From: Streptomyces glomeratus
GTDB lineage: Bacteria; Actinomycetota; Actinomycetes; Streptomycetales; Streptomycetaceae
Direction: 5' to 3'
Assembly (NCBI RefSeq): GCF_021462825.1
Contig: NZ_JAKEEB010000011.1
Span: forward strand, 1-64,000
Length of the DNA stretch: 64,000 nt
Shown: positions 33,804 through 40,629 of the stretch, piece by piece
Layout: the number at the start of each line of letters is the position of its first letter
Position numbering within the stretch: the first letter of the stretch is position 1
Notes under the pieces: generated by a model
Told to the model about the DNA's origin: nothing
Seen by the model: the letters and a program-made list of their open reading frames with translations, nothing else
The model's database searches: none
Position numbers and translations under genes: made by a program

Positions 33804-33861
33804 ACCGCACAAGTGCAGGTTTGGCCAACGGCTTTGCGGCCACACGGGGGGAGAGGTGGCC

Positions 33862-34197
33862 ATGACGAATACATCACGTACGCCGAACAACCACGACTCT
33901 TCCGACGACGCCCGGGCGAACGACCGGCCGAGCACCATGGAGGTGCTGCGCCATGCGAGCGCCCAGTTCACGGAGCTCACGGGTCTGGCCGCCGAGGCCG
34001 TGTCGTCCTTCGAACGCACCGAGGACGGCTGGACCCTGCACATCGAGGTCCTGGAACTCGCCAGAGTCCCCGACACGATGAGCCTGCTCGCGAGCTATGA
34101 GGTGGACGTCGCCACGGACGGCGAGCTGACCGGCTACCGGCGTGTTCGCCGCTACGAACGCGGAAGGGCCGACACACGCGCGGGCGGCCGCTCCTAG
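33862..34197 (+). CDS. gvpO: Gas vesicle protein GvpO
   Basis: A 111-residue protein. After a disordered head, the conserved part EVLRHASAQFTELTGLAAEAVSSFERTEDGWTLHIEVLELARVP..TMSLLASYEV is characteristic of GvpO, a minor protein needed for gas vesicle formation in haloarchaea and found first in streptomycete gvp clusters. GGGGGAGAGG precedes the ATG. A gap of 72 nt with its own AAGGAGG separates it from gvpA. Confidence 0.9.
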   Translation: MTNTSRTPNNHDSSDDARANDRPSTMEVLRHASAQFTELTGLAAEAVSSFERTEDGWTLHIEVLELARVPDTMSLLASYEVDVATDGELTGYRRVRRYERGRADTRAGGRS

Positions 34198-34269
34198 GCG
34201 ACCGCGCGCCCCATATCCGTATCCCGCATTTCTGTCCCGTATCCGAGACCGTAAGGAGGTCCTGTCGCC

Positions 34270-34689
34270 ATGACCGTTGTCCCGGCTCAACAGACCGGAG
34301 GAGGCGGCAGCAGCGGCCTGTACGACGTTCTGGAACTCGTGCTCGACCGTGGGCTCGTCATCGACGCGTTCGTCCGCGTCTCGCTCGTCGGCATCGAGAT
34401 CCTGAAGATCGACGTACGGGTCGTCGTCGCCAGTGTCGACACCTATCTGCGCTTCGCCGAGGCGTGCAACCGCCTCGACCTGGAGTCCGGCCCGCACAAG
34501 AACCCCGGACTGCCCGACCTGGTCGGTGAGATCACCGAGTCCGGGGCGCGCGGCAAGTCCAAGGGCGCGCTCTCCGGCGCCGCCGAGACCATATCCGACG
34601 CCTTCCGCCAGGCCCGTGAAGAGGCCCAGCCCCGGTCCCGGACCCGCAAGTCCACCTCGGCCCGGGAGAAGAAGGAGGAGCAGGAGTGA
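34270..34689 (+). CDS. gvpA: Gas vesicle structural protein GvpA
   Basis: A 139-residue GvpA family protein. The core LYDVLELVLDRGLVIDAFVRVSLVGIEILKIDVRVVVASVDTYLRF is the conserved shell-forming segment that assembles into the hollow, gas-permeable rib helix. The C-terminal 65 residues (ESGARGKSK... then REEAQPRSRTRKS) are an unusually long basic extension; classic GvpA is about 70 residues. AAGGAGG lies 10 nt before the ATG. The stop overlaps the start of gvpF. Confidence 0.92.
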   Translation: MTVVPAQQTGGGGSSGLYDVLELVLDRGLVIDAFVRVSLVGIEILKIDVRVVVASVDTYLRFAEACNRLDLESGPHKNPGLPDLVGEITESGARGKSKGALSGAAETISDAFRQAREEAQPRSRTRKSTSAREKKEEQE

Positions 34690-35444
34690 GCACGTACGTC
34701 TACGGCATCGCCGCGGCCTCCCACCCCTCGCTCCCCGCCGGCATGGGCGGGGTAGGCGACCCGGCCCGCCCGGTGCGCGTGCTGACGCGGGGCGAGCTGG
34801 CCGCGATCGTCAGCGACGCGCCCGAGGGTCTGCGCCCCAAGCGCCGTGACCTGCTGGCCCATCAGAACGTGCTGAGCGAGGCGGCCGCGGGTGGACCCGT
34901 TCTTCCCATGCGGTTCGGCAGTGTCGCGACGGACGACGACGCCGTCACCGGCGTTCTCGAGGAGCGCGTCGACCACTATCGGGAGCGGCTGGACGCGCTG
35001 GCCGGGAAGATCGAGTACAACGTCAAGGCCAGCCACGACCAGGAGGCCGTGCTGCACCGCGTGATGTCCGAGAACGCGGACGTCCGTGCCCTCGCGGAGG
35101 CCAACCGCGCCGCGGGCGGCGGCAGTTACGAGGACCGGCTGCGGCTCGGCGAGATGGTGGCGGCCGCGGTGCAGCGCCGTGAGGGCGAGGACGCCGCGGA
35201 GGTGCAGCGCTCCCTGGAGCCGGTCGCCGAGGCCGTGAGCGTGGGTCCGGAGTCCACGGGGTGGCTGGCCAATGTGTCGTTCCTGGTGGACCGGGACTCC
35301 TCCGCCGCGTTCCTGAACGCCGTCGAGGAGGTCCGCAGGGCACACCCGCACATCGATGTGCGGGTCAACGGCCCGCTGCCGCCGTACAGCTTCGTCGAGC
35401 CCGGGCCGGCCGAGCCGGCGGCCGCCGCCAAGGGCGCGGAGTGA
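34686..35444 (+). CDS. gvpF: Gas vesicle protein GvpF (GvpL/GvpF family)
   Basis: A 252-residue GvpL/F family protein. The start STYVYGIAA, the RRDLLAHQNVL...GGPVLPMRFGSV stretch and the C-terminal VRVNGPLPPYSFV motif define the family. GvpF is thought to bind GvpA during shell assembly. GTG start in a 4-nt overlap with gvpA. A second family member, gvpL, lies at 36532. Confidence 0.92.
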   Translation: MSTYVYGIAAASHPSLPAGMGGVGDPARPVRVLTRGELAAIVSDAPEGLRPKRRDLLAHQNVLSEAAAGGPVLPMRFGSVATDDDAVTGVLEERVDHYRERLDALAGKIEYNVKASHDQEAVLHRVMSENADVRALAEANRAAGGGSYEDRLRLGEMVAAAVQRREGEDAAEVQRSLEPVAEAVSVGPESTGWLANVSFLVDRDSSAAFLNAVEEVRRAHPHIDVRVNGPLPPYSFVEPGPAEPAAAAKGAE

Positions 35445-35448
35445 GCGC

Positions 35449-35715
35449 ATGGGGCTGATCGGCGAGGTGCTGCTGCTGCCGTTCGCACCCGTGCGCGGCA
35501 GCTGCTGGGCGGTGAGACAGGTGCTCGCCGAGGCCGAGCGCCAGTACTACGACCCGGCCGCCGTACGCGCCGAACTCTCCCGTCTGGAGGAGCGGCTGGA
35601 GGCGGGCGAGATCGACGACGAGGAGTTCGACCGGCTGGAGGACCAGCTCCTGGACCGGCTGCAGACCGCCATGGAACGCGGCGGTCCCGGCACAGCGGGT
35701 GGTACGGCACGATGA
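35449..35715 (+). CDS. gvpG: Gas vesicle protein GvpG
   Basis: An 88-residue protein of the GvpG family: GLIGEVLLLPFAPVRGSCWAVRQVLAEAE at the start and a charged coiled-coil region RLEERLEAGEIDDEEFDRLEDQLLDRL, matching the short helical GvpG proteins that assist assembly. It starts 4 nt after the gvpF stop, and its own stop overlaps the next start. Confidence 0.9.
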   Translation: MGLIGEVLLLPFAPVRGSCWAVRQVLAEAERQYYDPAAVRAELSRLEERLEAGEIDDEEFDRLEDQLLDRLQTAMERGGPGTAGGTAR

Positions 35716-36212
35716 ACCGACTGGAACTCGGCCTCGCCCTGACAATCGCCTACGCCCTCGGACGCAGGAGCGGCAGGTCGAGTCGTCCCTTGGCGGCCCG
35801 CGCCCCGGCGGCCGCGCACGATCCGGCCGTCCAGCGGCTCAAGGCGGAGGCGTGGGCGTACCTGATGGTGCGGGCCCGGCCCCTGCTCGCCGCACTCGGC
35901 CGCGGGCTGGGTGGGCTCAGCGTCAGGCTCGGCGACATCGCCGAGGGCAACAGCCCCGGGTTCGCCCGCCTGGCCCTGGCCGTCGGCCGCCATGTCACCC
36001 GGGCCGGCGGCCCGGCGCACCCCGTGGACGAGGGCACTCGGGGGGACGAGGACGTGGAGGACGTGGAGGGCCTGGTGGCCGCCGCGCTGGAGGCCGCGGA
36101 CCTGGAGGACGCCGAGTTCCCTGAGGACGCCGAGTACGACGACGAGGATCCGGAGCCTGCCGAGTTCGAGGACGAGGTCGACGAGGATCCGGAGAAGGGC
36201 GGTCGTTCATGA
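35712..36212 (+). CDS. Gas-vesicle-cluster protein, GvpY/GvpZ position
   Basis: A 166-residue protein. The N-terminus NRLELGLALTIAYALGRRSGR looks like a membrane-anchoring or amphipathic helix; the middle resembles the hydrophobic helix LMVRARPLLAALGRGLGGLSVRL; the last 60 residues are extremely acidic (DVEDVEGLVAAALEAADLED..., then EYDDEDPEPAEFEDEVDED). In S. coelicolor, as I recall, gvpY and gvpZ sit between gvpG and gvpJ; only one gene is here. It overlaps both neighbours by 4 nt. Confidence 0.7.
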   Translation: MNRLELGLALTIAYALGRRSGRSSRPLAARAPAAAHDPAVQRLKAEAWAYLMVRARPLLAALGRGLGGLSVRLGDIAEGNSPGFARLALAVGRHVTRAGGPAHPVDEGTRGDEDVEDVEGLVAAALEAADLEDAEFPEDAEYDDEDPEPAEFEDEVDEDPEKGGRS

Positions 36213-36535
36213 CCACTCCCGGGCGACTGCCCGATCCCTACGCACGCGACGGCGGCGCGAACCTGGCCGACATCCTCGAACGCGTCCTCGACAAGGGCAT
36301 CGTGATCGCGGGTGACATCCGGATCAACCTGCTGGACATCGAACTGCTCACCATCAAGCTCCGCCTGGTAGTCGCCTCCGTGGAGCGGGCGAAGGAGATG
36401 GGCATCGACTGGTGGGAGGACGACCCGGCGTTGTCCTCCCGCGCCCGCCACCGGGAACTGGCCCGTGAGAACACCGAGTTGCGCGCCCGGCTGTCCCGGC
36501 TGGAGGCGCCCCCAGTCGAGGAGGAGGGATCATGA
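36209..36535 (+). CDS. gvpJ: Gas vesicle protein GvpJ (GvpA paralogue)
   Basis: A 108-residue GvpA-family protein: LADILERVLDKGIVIAGDIRINLLDIELLTIKLRLVVASVERAKEMGIDWW, followed by a short coiled coil (ARENTELRARLSRLE). GvpJ/GvpM-type paralogues are minor shell parts thought to form tips or nucleation sites. Overlaps both neighbours by 4 nt. Confidence 0.9.
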   Translation: MTTPGRLPDPYARDGGANLADILERVLDKGIVIAGDIRINLLDIELLTIKLRLVVASVERAKEMGIDWWEDDPALSSRARHRELARENTELRARLSRLEAPPVEEEGS

Positions 36536-37308
36536 CCGGACTGCGGTACGTGTACGCCGTCTGCCGTCCCTTCGGCGCGGCACTCGAGGACGGCCCGGCG
36601 GGCGTCGCGGGGGTACCGCCCCGGCAGATGTCCCATCGCGGCCTGATCGCCATCGTCAGCACCGTCCCGGAGGAGGACTTCGCCGAGGCGCCGCTCAGGG
36701 CCCATCTGGAGGACCTGGAGTGGCTCACCGCAACCGCCCGTGCCCACCAGGGCGTCATCGACGCCCTCACCTCCGTCACCACCCCCCTGCCGCTGCGGCT
36801 CGCCACCGTGTTCCGCGACGACAGCGGCGTACGCGCGATGCTGGAGGAACGCGAGGAGGACTTCCACCGTGCGCTCGAGCGGCTCGACGGCCGGGTGGAA
36901 TGGGGCGTCAAGGTGTATGCCGAAGAGGAGCGGAAGGAAAGCGTGCAGGAACCCGCCGGCGACCGGAAAGCCGTCTCGGGCCGTGATTACCTGCGTCAGC
37001 GGCGTCTGCGCCACCAGGCACACGAGGAAATGCGGGAGAACACCGAGAGGTTCGCGCGCAGACTGCACGAGACTCTTTCAGGTTTCGCCGAGGATTCCCT
37101 TCTCCATCCTCCTCAGAATCCCGCGCTCTCCAAAGCGGCGGGCCGTAACGTGCTCAACGCGGCCTATCTGGTGCCGCGTTCGGCGTCCGAGGCGTTCGTG
37201 GAACGGGTCGACCGCGAGAACAGCGGAGTTCCCGGTGTCCGCGTGGAACTGACGGGGCCCTGGGCCGCGTACTCCTTCAGCGCCGACGAAGGGCGGGCCC
37301 GGCCGTGA
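36532..37308 (+). CDS. gvpL: Gas vesicle protein GvpL (GvpL/GvpF family)
   Basis: A 258-residue second GvpL/F family protein. It has RYVYAVCRPFG at the start, TPLPLRLATVFRDD and the C-terminal VELTGPWAAYSFS. Compared with gvpF, it carries an extra charged insert in the middle (EERKESVQEPAGDRKAVSG). The two family members are typical of gvp clusters and may act as adaptors in nucleation. Overlaps both neighbours by 4 nt. Confidence 0.92.
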   Translation: MTGLRYVYAVCRPFGAALEDGPAGVAGVPPRQMSHRGLIAIVSTVPEEDFAEAPLRAHLEDLEWLTATARAHQGVIDALTSVTTPLPLRLATVFRDDSGVRAMLEEREEDFHRALERLDGRVEWGVKVYAEEERKESVQEPAGDRKAVSGRDYLRQRRLRHQAHEEMRENTERFARRLHETLSGFAEDSLLHPPQNPALSKAAGRNVLNAAYLVPRSASEAFVERVDRENSGVPGVRVELTGPWAAYSFSADEGRARP

Positions 37309-37493
37309 CCGCCCTCGAGCACCGGCAGGTCGCGCTGGTCGACCTCCTCGACCGGCTGCTGGCCGGCGGAGTCGTCATCACCGGCGATCTCACCCTGCGC
37401 ATCGCCGACGTCGACCTCGTCCGCATCGACCTCAACGCGCTGATCAGCTCGGTCGGCGCGCAGGTGCCCGCACCCTGGCCGGAGGAATCGTGA
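37305..37493 (+). CDS. gvpS: Gas vesicle protein GvpS (small GvpA paralogue)
   Basis: A 62-residue GvpA-family protein: LVDLLDRLLAGGVVITGDLTLRIADVDLVRIDLNALISSVG. It is just the core shell-type domain without tail. GTG start in a GTGA overlap with gvpL; the stop overlaps the gvpK start. Confidence 0.88.
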   Translation: MTALEHRQVALVDLLDRLLAGGVVITGDLTLRIADVDLVRIDLNALISSVGAQVPAPWPEES

Positions 37494-37774
37494 CCCCTCG
37501 ACAGAACCGACTCGAGCTCGCCCCCGACACCGTGGAGCGGGACCTGGTCAAACTCGTGCTGACCGTCGTCGAACTGCTCCGCCAGCTCATGGAGCGACAG
37601 GCGCTGCGCCGGTTCGACACCGGCGAGCTGAGCGAGGAGCAGGAGGAGCGCATCGGCCTCACCCTGATGCTGCTCGAGGAGCGCATGACCGAACTCCGGC
37701 AGCGCTACGGACTGCGGCCCGAGGACCTCAATCTGGACCTCGGGCCGCTGGGAACGTTGCTTCCCCGGGACTGA
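37490..37774 (+). CDS. gvpK: Gas vesicle protein GvpK
   Basis: A 94-residue protein. LAPDTVERDLVKLVLTVVELLRQLMERQALRRFDTGELSEEQEERIGLTLMLLEERM is highly characteristic of GvpK, an essential assembly protein. Last gene of the operon and followed by a hairpin terminator. Confidence 0.93.
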   Translation: MTPRQNRLELAPDTVERDLVKLVLTVVELLRQLMERQALRRFDTGELSEEQEERIGLTLMLLEERMTELRQRYGLRPEDLNLDLGPLGTLLPRD

Positions 37775-37812
37775 CCGTCCGGGATGTCACCCGGCGATCA
37801 GGTGCCGGACGG
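37775..37812 (+). terminator. Terminator of the gas vesicle operon
   Basis: CCGTCCGG (37775-37782) and CCGGACGG (37805-37812) pair perfectly; CACC/GGTG inside can extend the stem. It begins right after the gvpK stop codon. Confidence 0.6.
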
Positions 37813-37830
37813 ATCATCTGCCCCGACCGG

Positions 37831-38001
37831 TCACCAGCGATACCACCGGCCCCTCCCTCCGGCCGCGGTCGTACCGCGCGCCAGGAATCCCAGAAGCCAG
37901 ATCACGAGCACCGCCAGAGCGATCCACCACAGCACTTTGATCGCGAATCCGGCGCCGAAGAGAACGAGGGCCAGCAGAAGAACCAAGAGAACGGGAACCA
38001 T
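37831..38001 (-). CDS. Small hydrophobic membrane protein
   Basis: A 56-residue protein made of two membrane segments, VPVLLVLLLALVLFGAGF and VLWWIALAVLVIWLLGFL, and a glycine-rich basic tail ending RWYRW. This is the short hydrophobic protein often seen beside streptomycete gas vesicle and stress genes. GGAGG 7 nt before the ATG gives good support. It converges on gvpK. A 6-bp dyad (38026-38042) lies between it and the methyltransferase upstream. Confidence 0.85.
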   Translation of the reverse strand: MVPVLLVLLLALVLFGAGFAIKVLWWIALAVLVIWLLGFLARGTTAAGGRGRWYRW

Positions 38002-38025
38002 AGTGTGACCTCCTGCACACCGGGT

Positions 38026-38042
38026 TTCCCGAAATCCGGGAA
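38026..38042 (-). terminator. Short hairpin between methyltransferase and hydrophobic protein
   Basis: TTCCCG-AAATC-CGGGAA, directly after the methyltransferase stop and 25 nt before the next start. It may be a weak terminator or a leader hairpin for the small membrane protein gene. Confidence 0.3.
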
Positions 38043-38858
38043 TCAGACGTCCTTTCGGCACAATATTTCTCCGTGCAGCACCGAGAACCACCCGTCCTCG
38101 TTCCGCCCCCACTCCCGCCAGGCGCGGGACACGGCCGCCAATTGCCCGGCGGTCGCATGGCCGCCCTCGGTCACCCGGTCGGCGTAGGCGGAGGCGAGGG
38201 TGCGGTCCGCCCACAGCCCGCTCCACCAGGCCCTCTCCTGCGGCGTGGCGAAGGTCCAGGTGGCGGAGGTGGCCCTGACGTCCCCGAGACCGGCCCGCAG
38301 AGCCCATGACCTCAGCCGTCGCCCGGCGTCGGGCTCACCTCCGTTGGCGCGGGCGACCCGCCGGTACAGGTCCAGCCAGTCGTCCAGCCCCTCGGACGCC
38401 GGGTACCAGGTCATCGCAGCGTAGTCGGCGTCGCGGACGGCGATGAGGCCCCCCGGACGGGTGACCCGGTGCATCTCCCGCAGCGCCTGCACCGGGTCGC
38501 CCACGTGCTGGAGCACCTGGTGCGCATGGACCACGCAGAAGGTGTCGTCCGGATACTCCAGCGCGTGCACGTCCGCCACGGCGAAGTCCACGTTGGCCAG
38601 GCCACGGGCGGCGGCGGTGGCCCGGGCGTCCTCCAGCACCCCCGACGCCCGGTCGACACCGGTGACATGGCCGGCGGGGACCAGCTCCGCGAGGTCGGCG
38701 GTGATGGTGCCCGGGCCGCAGCCGATGTCCAGGATCCGCATATGCGGCTCGAGCGAGTCGAGGAGGTATGCCGCGGAGTTGGCGGCTGTCCGCCAGGTGT
38801 GCGAGCGCAGCACGGACTCGTGGTGGCCGTGCGTGTAGACGGCGGTCTCCTTCGGCAT
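38043..38858 (-). CDS. Class I SAM-dependent methyltransferase (UbiE-like)
   Basis: A 271-residue methyltransferase. SAM binds at ILDIGCGPGTITADLAEL; downstream are ALEYPDDTFCVVHAHQVLQHV and PGGLIAVRDADYAAM, the usual motifs II and III. The C-terminal part, rich in tryptophan, should hold the unknown acceptor. ATG 38858 has AAGAGG upstream. A promoter-like AT-rich dyad lies about 90 nt upstream. Confidence 0.9.
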   Translation of the reverse strand: MPKETAVYTHGHHESVLRSHTWRTAANSAAYLLDSLEPHMRILDIGCGPGTITADLAELVPAGHVTGVDRASGVLEDARATAAARGLANVDFAVADVHALEYPDDTFCVVHAHQVLQHVGDPVQALREMHRVTRPGGLIAVRDADYAAMTWYPASEGLDDWLDLYRRVARANGGEPDAGRRLRSWALRAGLGDVRATSATWTFATPQERAWWSGLWADRTLASAYADRVTEGGHATAGQLAAVSRAWREWGRNEDGWFSVLHGEILCRKDV

Positions 38859-38947
38859 GCCCTGCCTCTTCTCCTCGTACGGGCGGTACGCGCCCCACGG
38901 GCCTCGCCGTGGAGCGGGGTACGCATCACCGTAGGCCCACATGTCGA

Positions 38948-38971
38948 ATAATGAGACCCGTGTCTTATAAT
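38948..38971 (-). promoter_or_regulatory. AT-rich dyad over the methyltransferase promoter
   Basis: Arms ATAATGAGAC and GTCTTATAAT match at 8 of 10 positions around CCGT. On the minus strand TCCACA-N17-CATTAT spans it, a fair -35/-10 pair. The dyad would let a repressor block transcription. An AT-rich patch like this is conspicuous in DNA of about 72% GC. Confidence 0.5.
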
Positions 38972-39025
38972 GTGGACGAGTTCGGACAGGGTGGACCACT
39001 GTGCGGGCCACGGCGGGCCGGCCGG

Positions 39026-40519
39026 TCAGTGGACGGGCAGCGGGCGGTACACGGCCAGCGCCTCGGGGAGCTTCTCGAGCGTCACCTCGCCCTCGACCTC
39101 GGTGACTTCCCCGTCGTAGGCGAGGAGGGTGCCGGGCGCCAGCCCGTCGAGGCGCAGGCGCCGCACCCGGACCGCCGAGTGCACGGGGGAGCGGGACAGC
39201 GGGCCCGCGACGGCGGCCGCCAGCAGCCGGGCCGCGGGGTGGCGGCCGCCGCGCACCACCCGCACATCGAGCCTCCCGTCGGCCAGGTCGTAGCGGCGGC
39301 CGGGTGCGAGGCCCATCCGGTGGTACGTACCGTTGCCGGCGAACAGCAGCCACAAGGGATGGGTCCGGCCGCCCAGTTCGACCTCCAGGGGACGTCGGTC
39401 GGCGCGCAGGACGCGCAGGGCGGCCAGGACGCCGGCCGGCCAGCCGCCGATCCTCCGCGACCAACGCTCCCGCTCGCGCACCAGCTCGGGATAGACGCCC
39501 AGGCTGAAGGTGTTGAGGAAGCAGCCCCGGGTCTTCCCGGAGGAGAACCGGCCCACGTCGACGCGGACCGCGTCACCCCGCTGGAGCGCCCGGACCACGT
39601 CCCTGACCTCCTCGATGCCCAGGTCGAGCGCGAAGTGGTTGAGCGTGCCGCCGGGGAGGACCGCCAACGGCAGATCACGGCGCAGGGCGACATCGGCGGC
39701 CGCGTTCACCGTGCCGTCGCCGCCGCACACCCCGAGGACACGGGCGCGGGCCGCCGCTTTCTCCAGCTCGGCGCGCACGTCCGCGGGCTCGCACTCCACC
39801 GTCTCCGCGGCCGGAAGGGCGTCCTGGAGGGCACGGACACGGTCCGCGGTCCCCGAGCCCTTGTTCACGACGACCACCAGCCCCGCACCGTCCGGCAACG
39901 CGGGCGCGTCCACGTGCGGACGGCCGGGCGGCGGTACCAGGTCGCGGGTCGGCACCAGACCCCGTACGGCGTAGGCGGCGCCCGCGCCCAGCGCCGCACC
40001 CGCGAGGACGTCGCTCGGGAAGTGGGCACCGGTGTAGACACGGGAGACCGCGACGGCGGCGGCCAGCGGCGCGACCGCCGCCCCCCAACCGCGCGACTCC
40101 AGGGCGACGCCCGTGGCGAACGCGGCGGCCGAGGCGGCGTGACCCGACGGGAACGACGTGGTGATCGGCTGGCGCTTCAGCCGGCGGATGGCCGGGACCG
40201 GGTCCAGGACGGGGCGCGGGCGACGGACCGAGCGCTTGCCGACGGTGTTGATGGTGGCGGAGGCGAGTGCGAGGGAGGCGACACCACGGGCGGCGGCCCG
40301 GCGCGCGCGGGGACTGCGGGTGGCGGCCAGGGCCGCCGCCGTCGCGAACCACAGCACACCGTGGTTGGCGGCACGGCTCAGACGGGGGAGCAGAGGGTCG
40401 GCCCCGGGCCAGTGCCGGGCGGCGACGGCCTCGAACAGACGACAGTCCAAGGCGAGGAACCGGTCACGGAACGGGTGCGGGCCCGGCGGGCGGGCGGTGA
40501 GGTCGACGTCTGGGGTCAT
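39026..40519 (-). CDS. PAP2 phosphatase fused to diacylglycerol kinase
   Basis: A 497-residue fusion. The first 215 residues form a PAP2 lipid phosphatase: KRSVRRPRP, PSGHAAS and SRVYTGAHFPSD are the three catalytic motifs. The rest is a DGK/LCB5-type kinase domain with LVVVVNKGSG and VCGGDGTVNAAADVA (nucleotide-binding GGDGT). One half removes phosphate from lipids, the other adds it, so it may interconvert phosphatidic acid and diacylglycerol. Similar fusions occur in actinobacteria. The start codon has no clear Shine-Dalgarno. Confidence 0.92.
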   Translation of the reverse strand: MTPDVDLTARPPGPHPFRDRFLALDCRLFEAVAARHWPGADPLLPRLSRAANHGVLWFATAAALAATRSPRARRAAARGVASLALASATINTVGKRSVRRPRPVLDPVPAIRRLKRQPITTSFPSGHAASAAAFATGVALESRGWGAAVAPLAAAVAVSRVYTGAHFPSDVLAGAALGAGAAYAVRGLVPTRDLVPPPGRPHVDAPALPDGAGLVVVVNKGSGTADRVRALQDALPAAETVECEPADVRAELEKAAARARVLGVCGGDGTVNAAADVALRRDLPLAVLPGGTLNHFALDLGIEEVRDVVRALQRGDAVRVDVGRFSSGKTRGCFLNTFSLGVYPELVRERERWSRRIGGWPAGVLAALRVLRADRRPLEVELGGRTHPLWLLFAGNGTYHRMGLAPGRRYDLADGRLDVRVVRGGRHPAARLLAAAVAGPLSRSPVHSAVRVRRLRLDGLAPGTLLAYDGEVTEVEGEVTLEKLPEALAVYRPLPVH

Positions 40520-40629
40520 GGGACGCGGATACCCCGGGACGGCCGAACCGTGCGGGGCCCTCCGGACGGGATGCCTACGGCGCGATAACCGTTTGCCCGC
40601 TCCCTTCACTGCCGCCCACAATGCGCGGC

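Noticed and set aside
33822..33849. GTTT-N15-GGCCAC before gvpO as a sigma-B promoter
   Set aside because: Only 4 of 6 bases of the -10 box match, no better than chance in this DNA.
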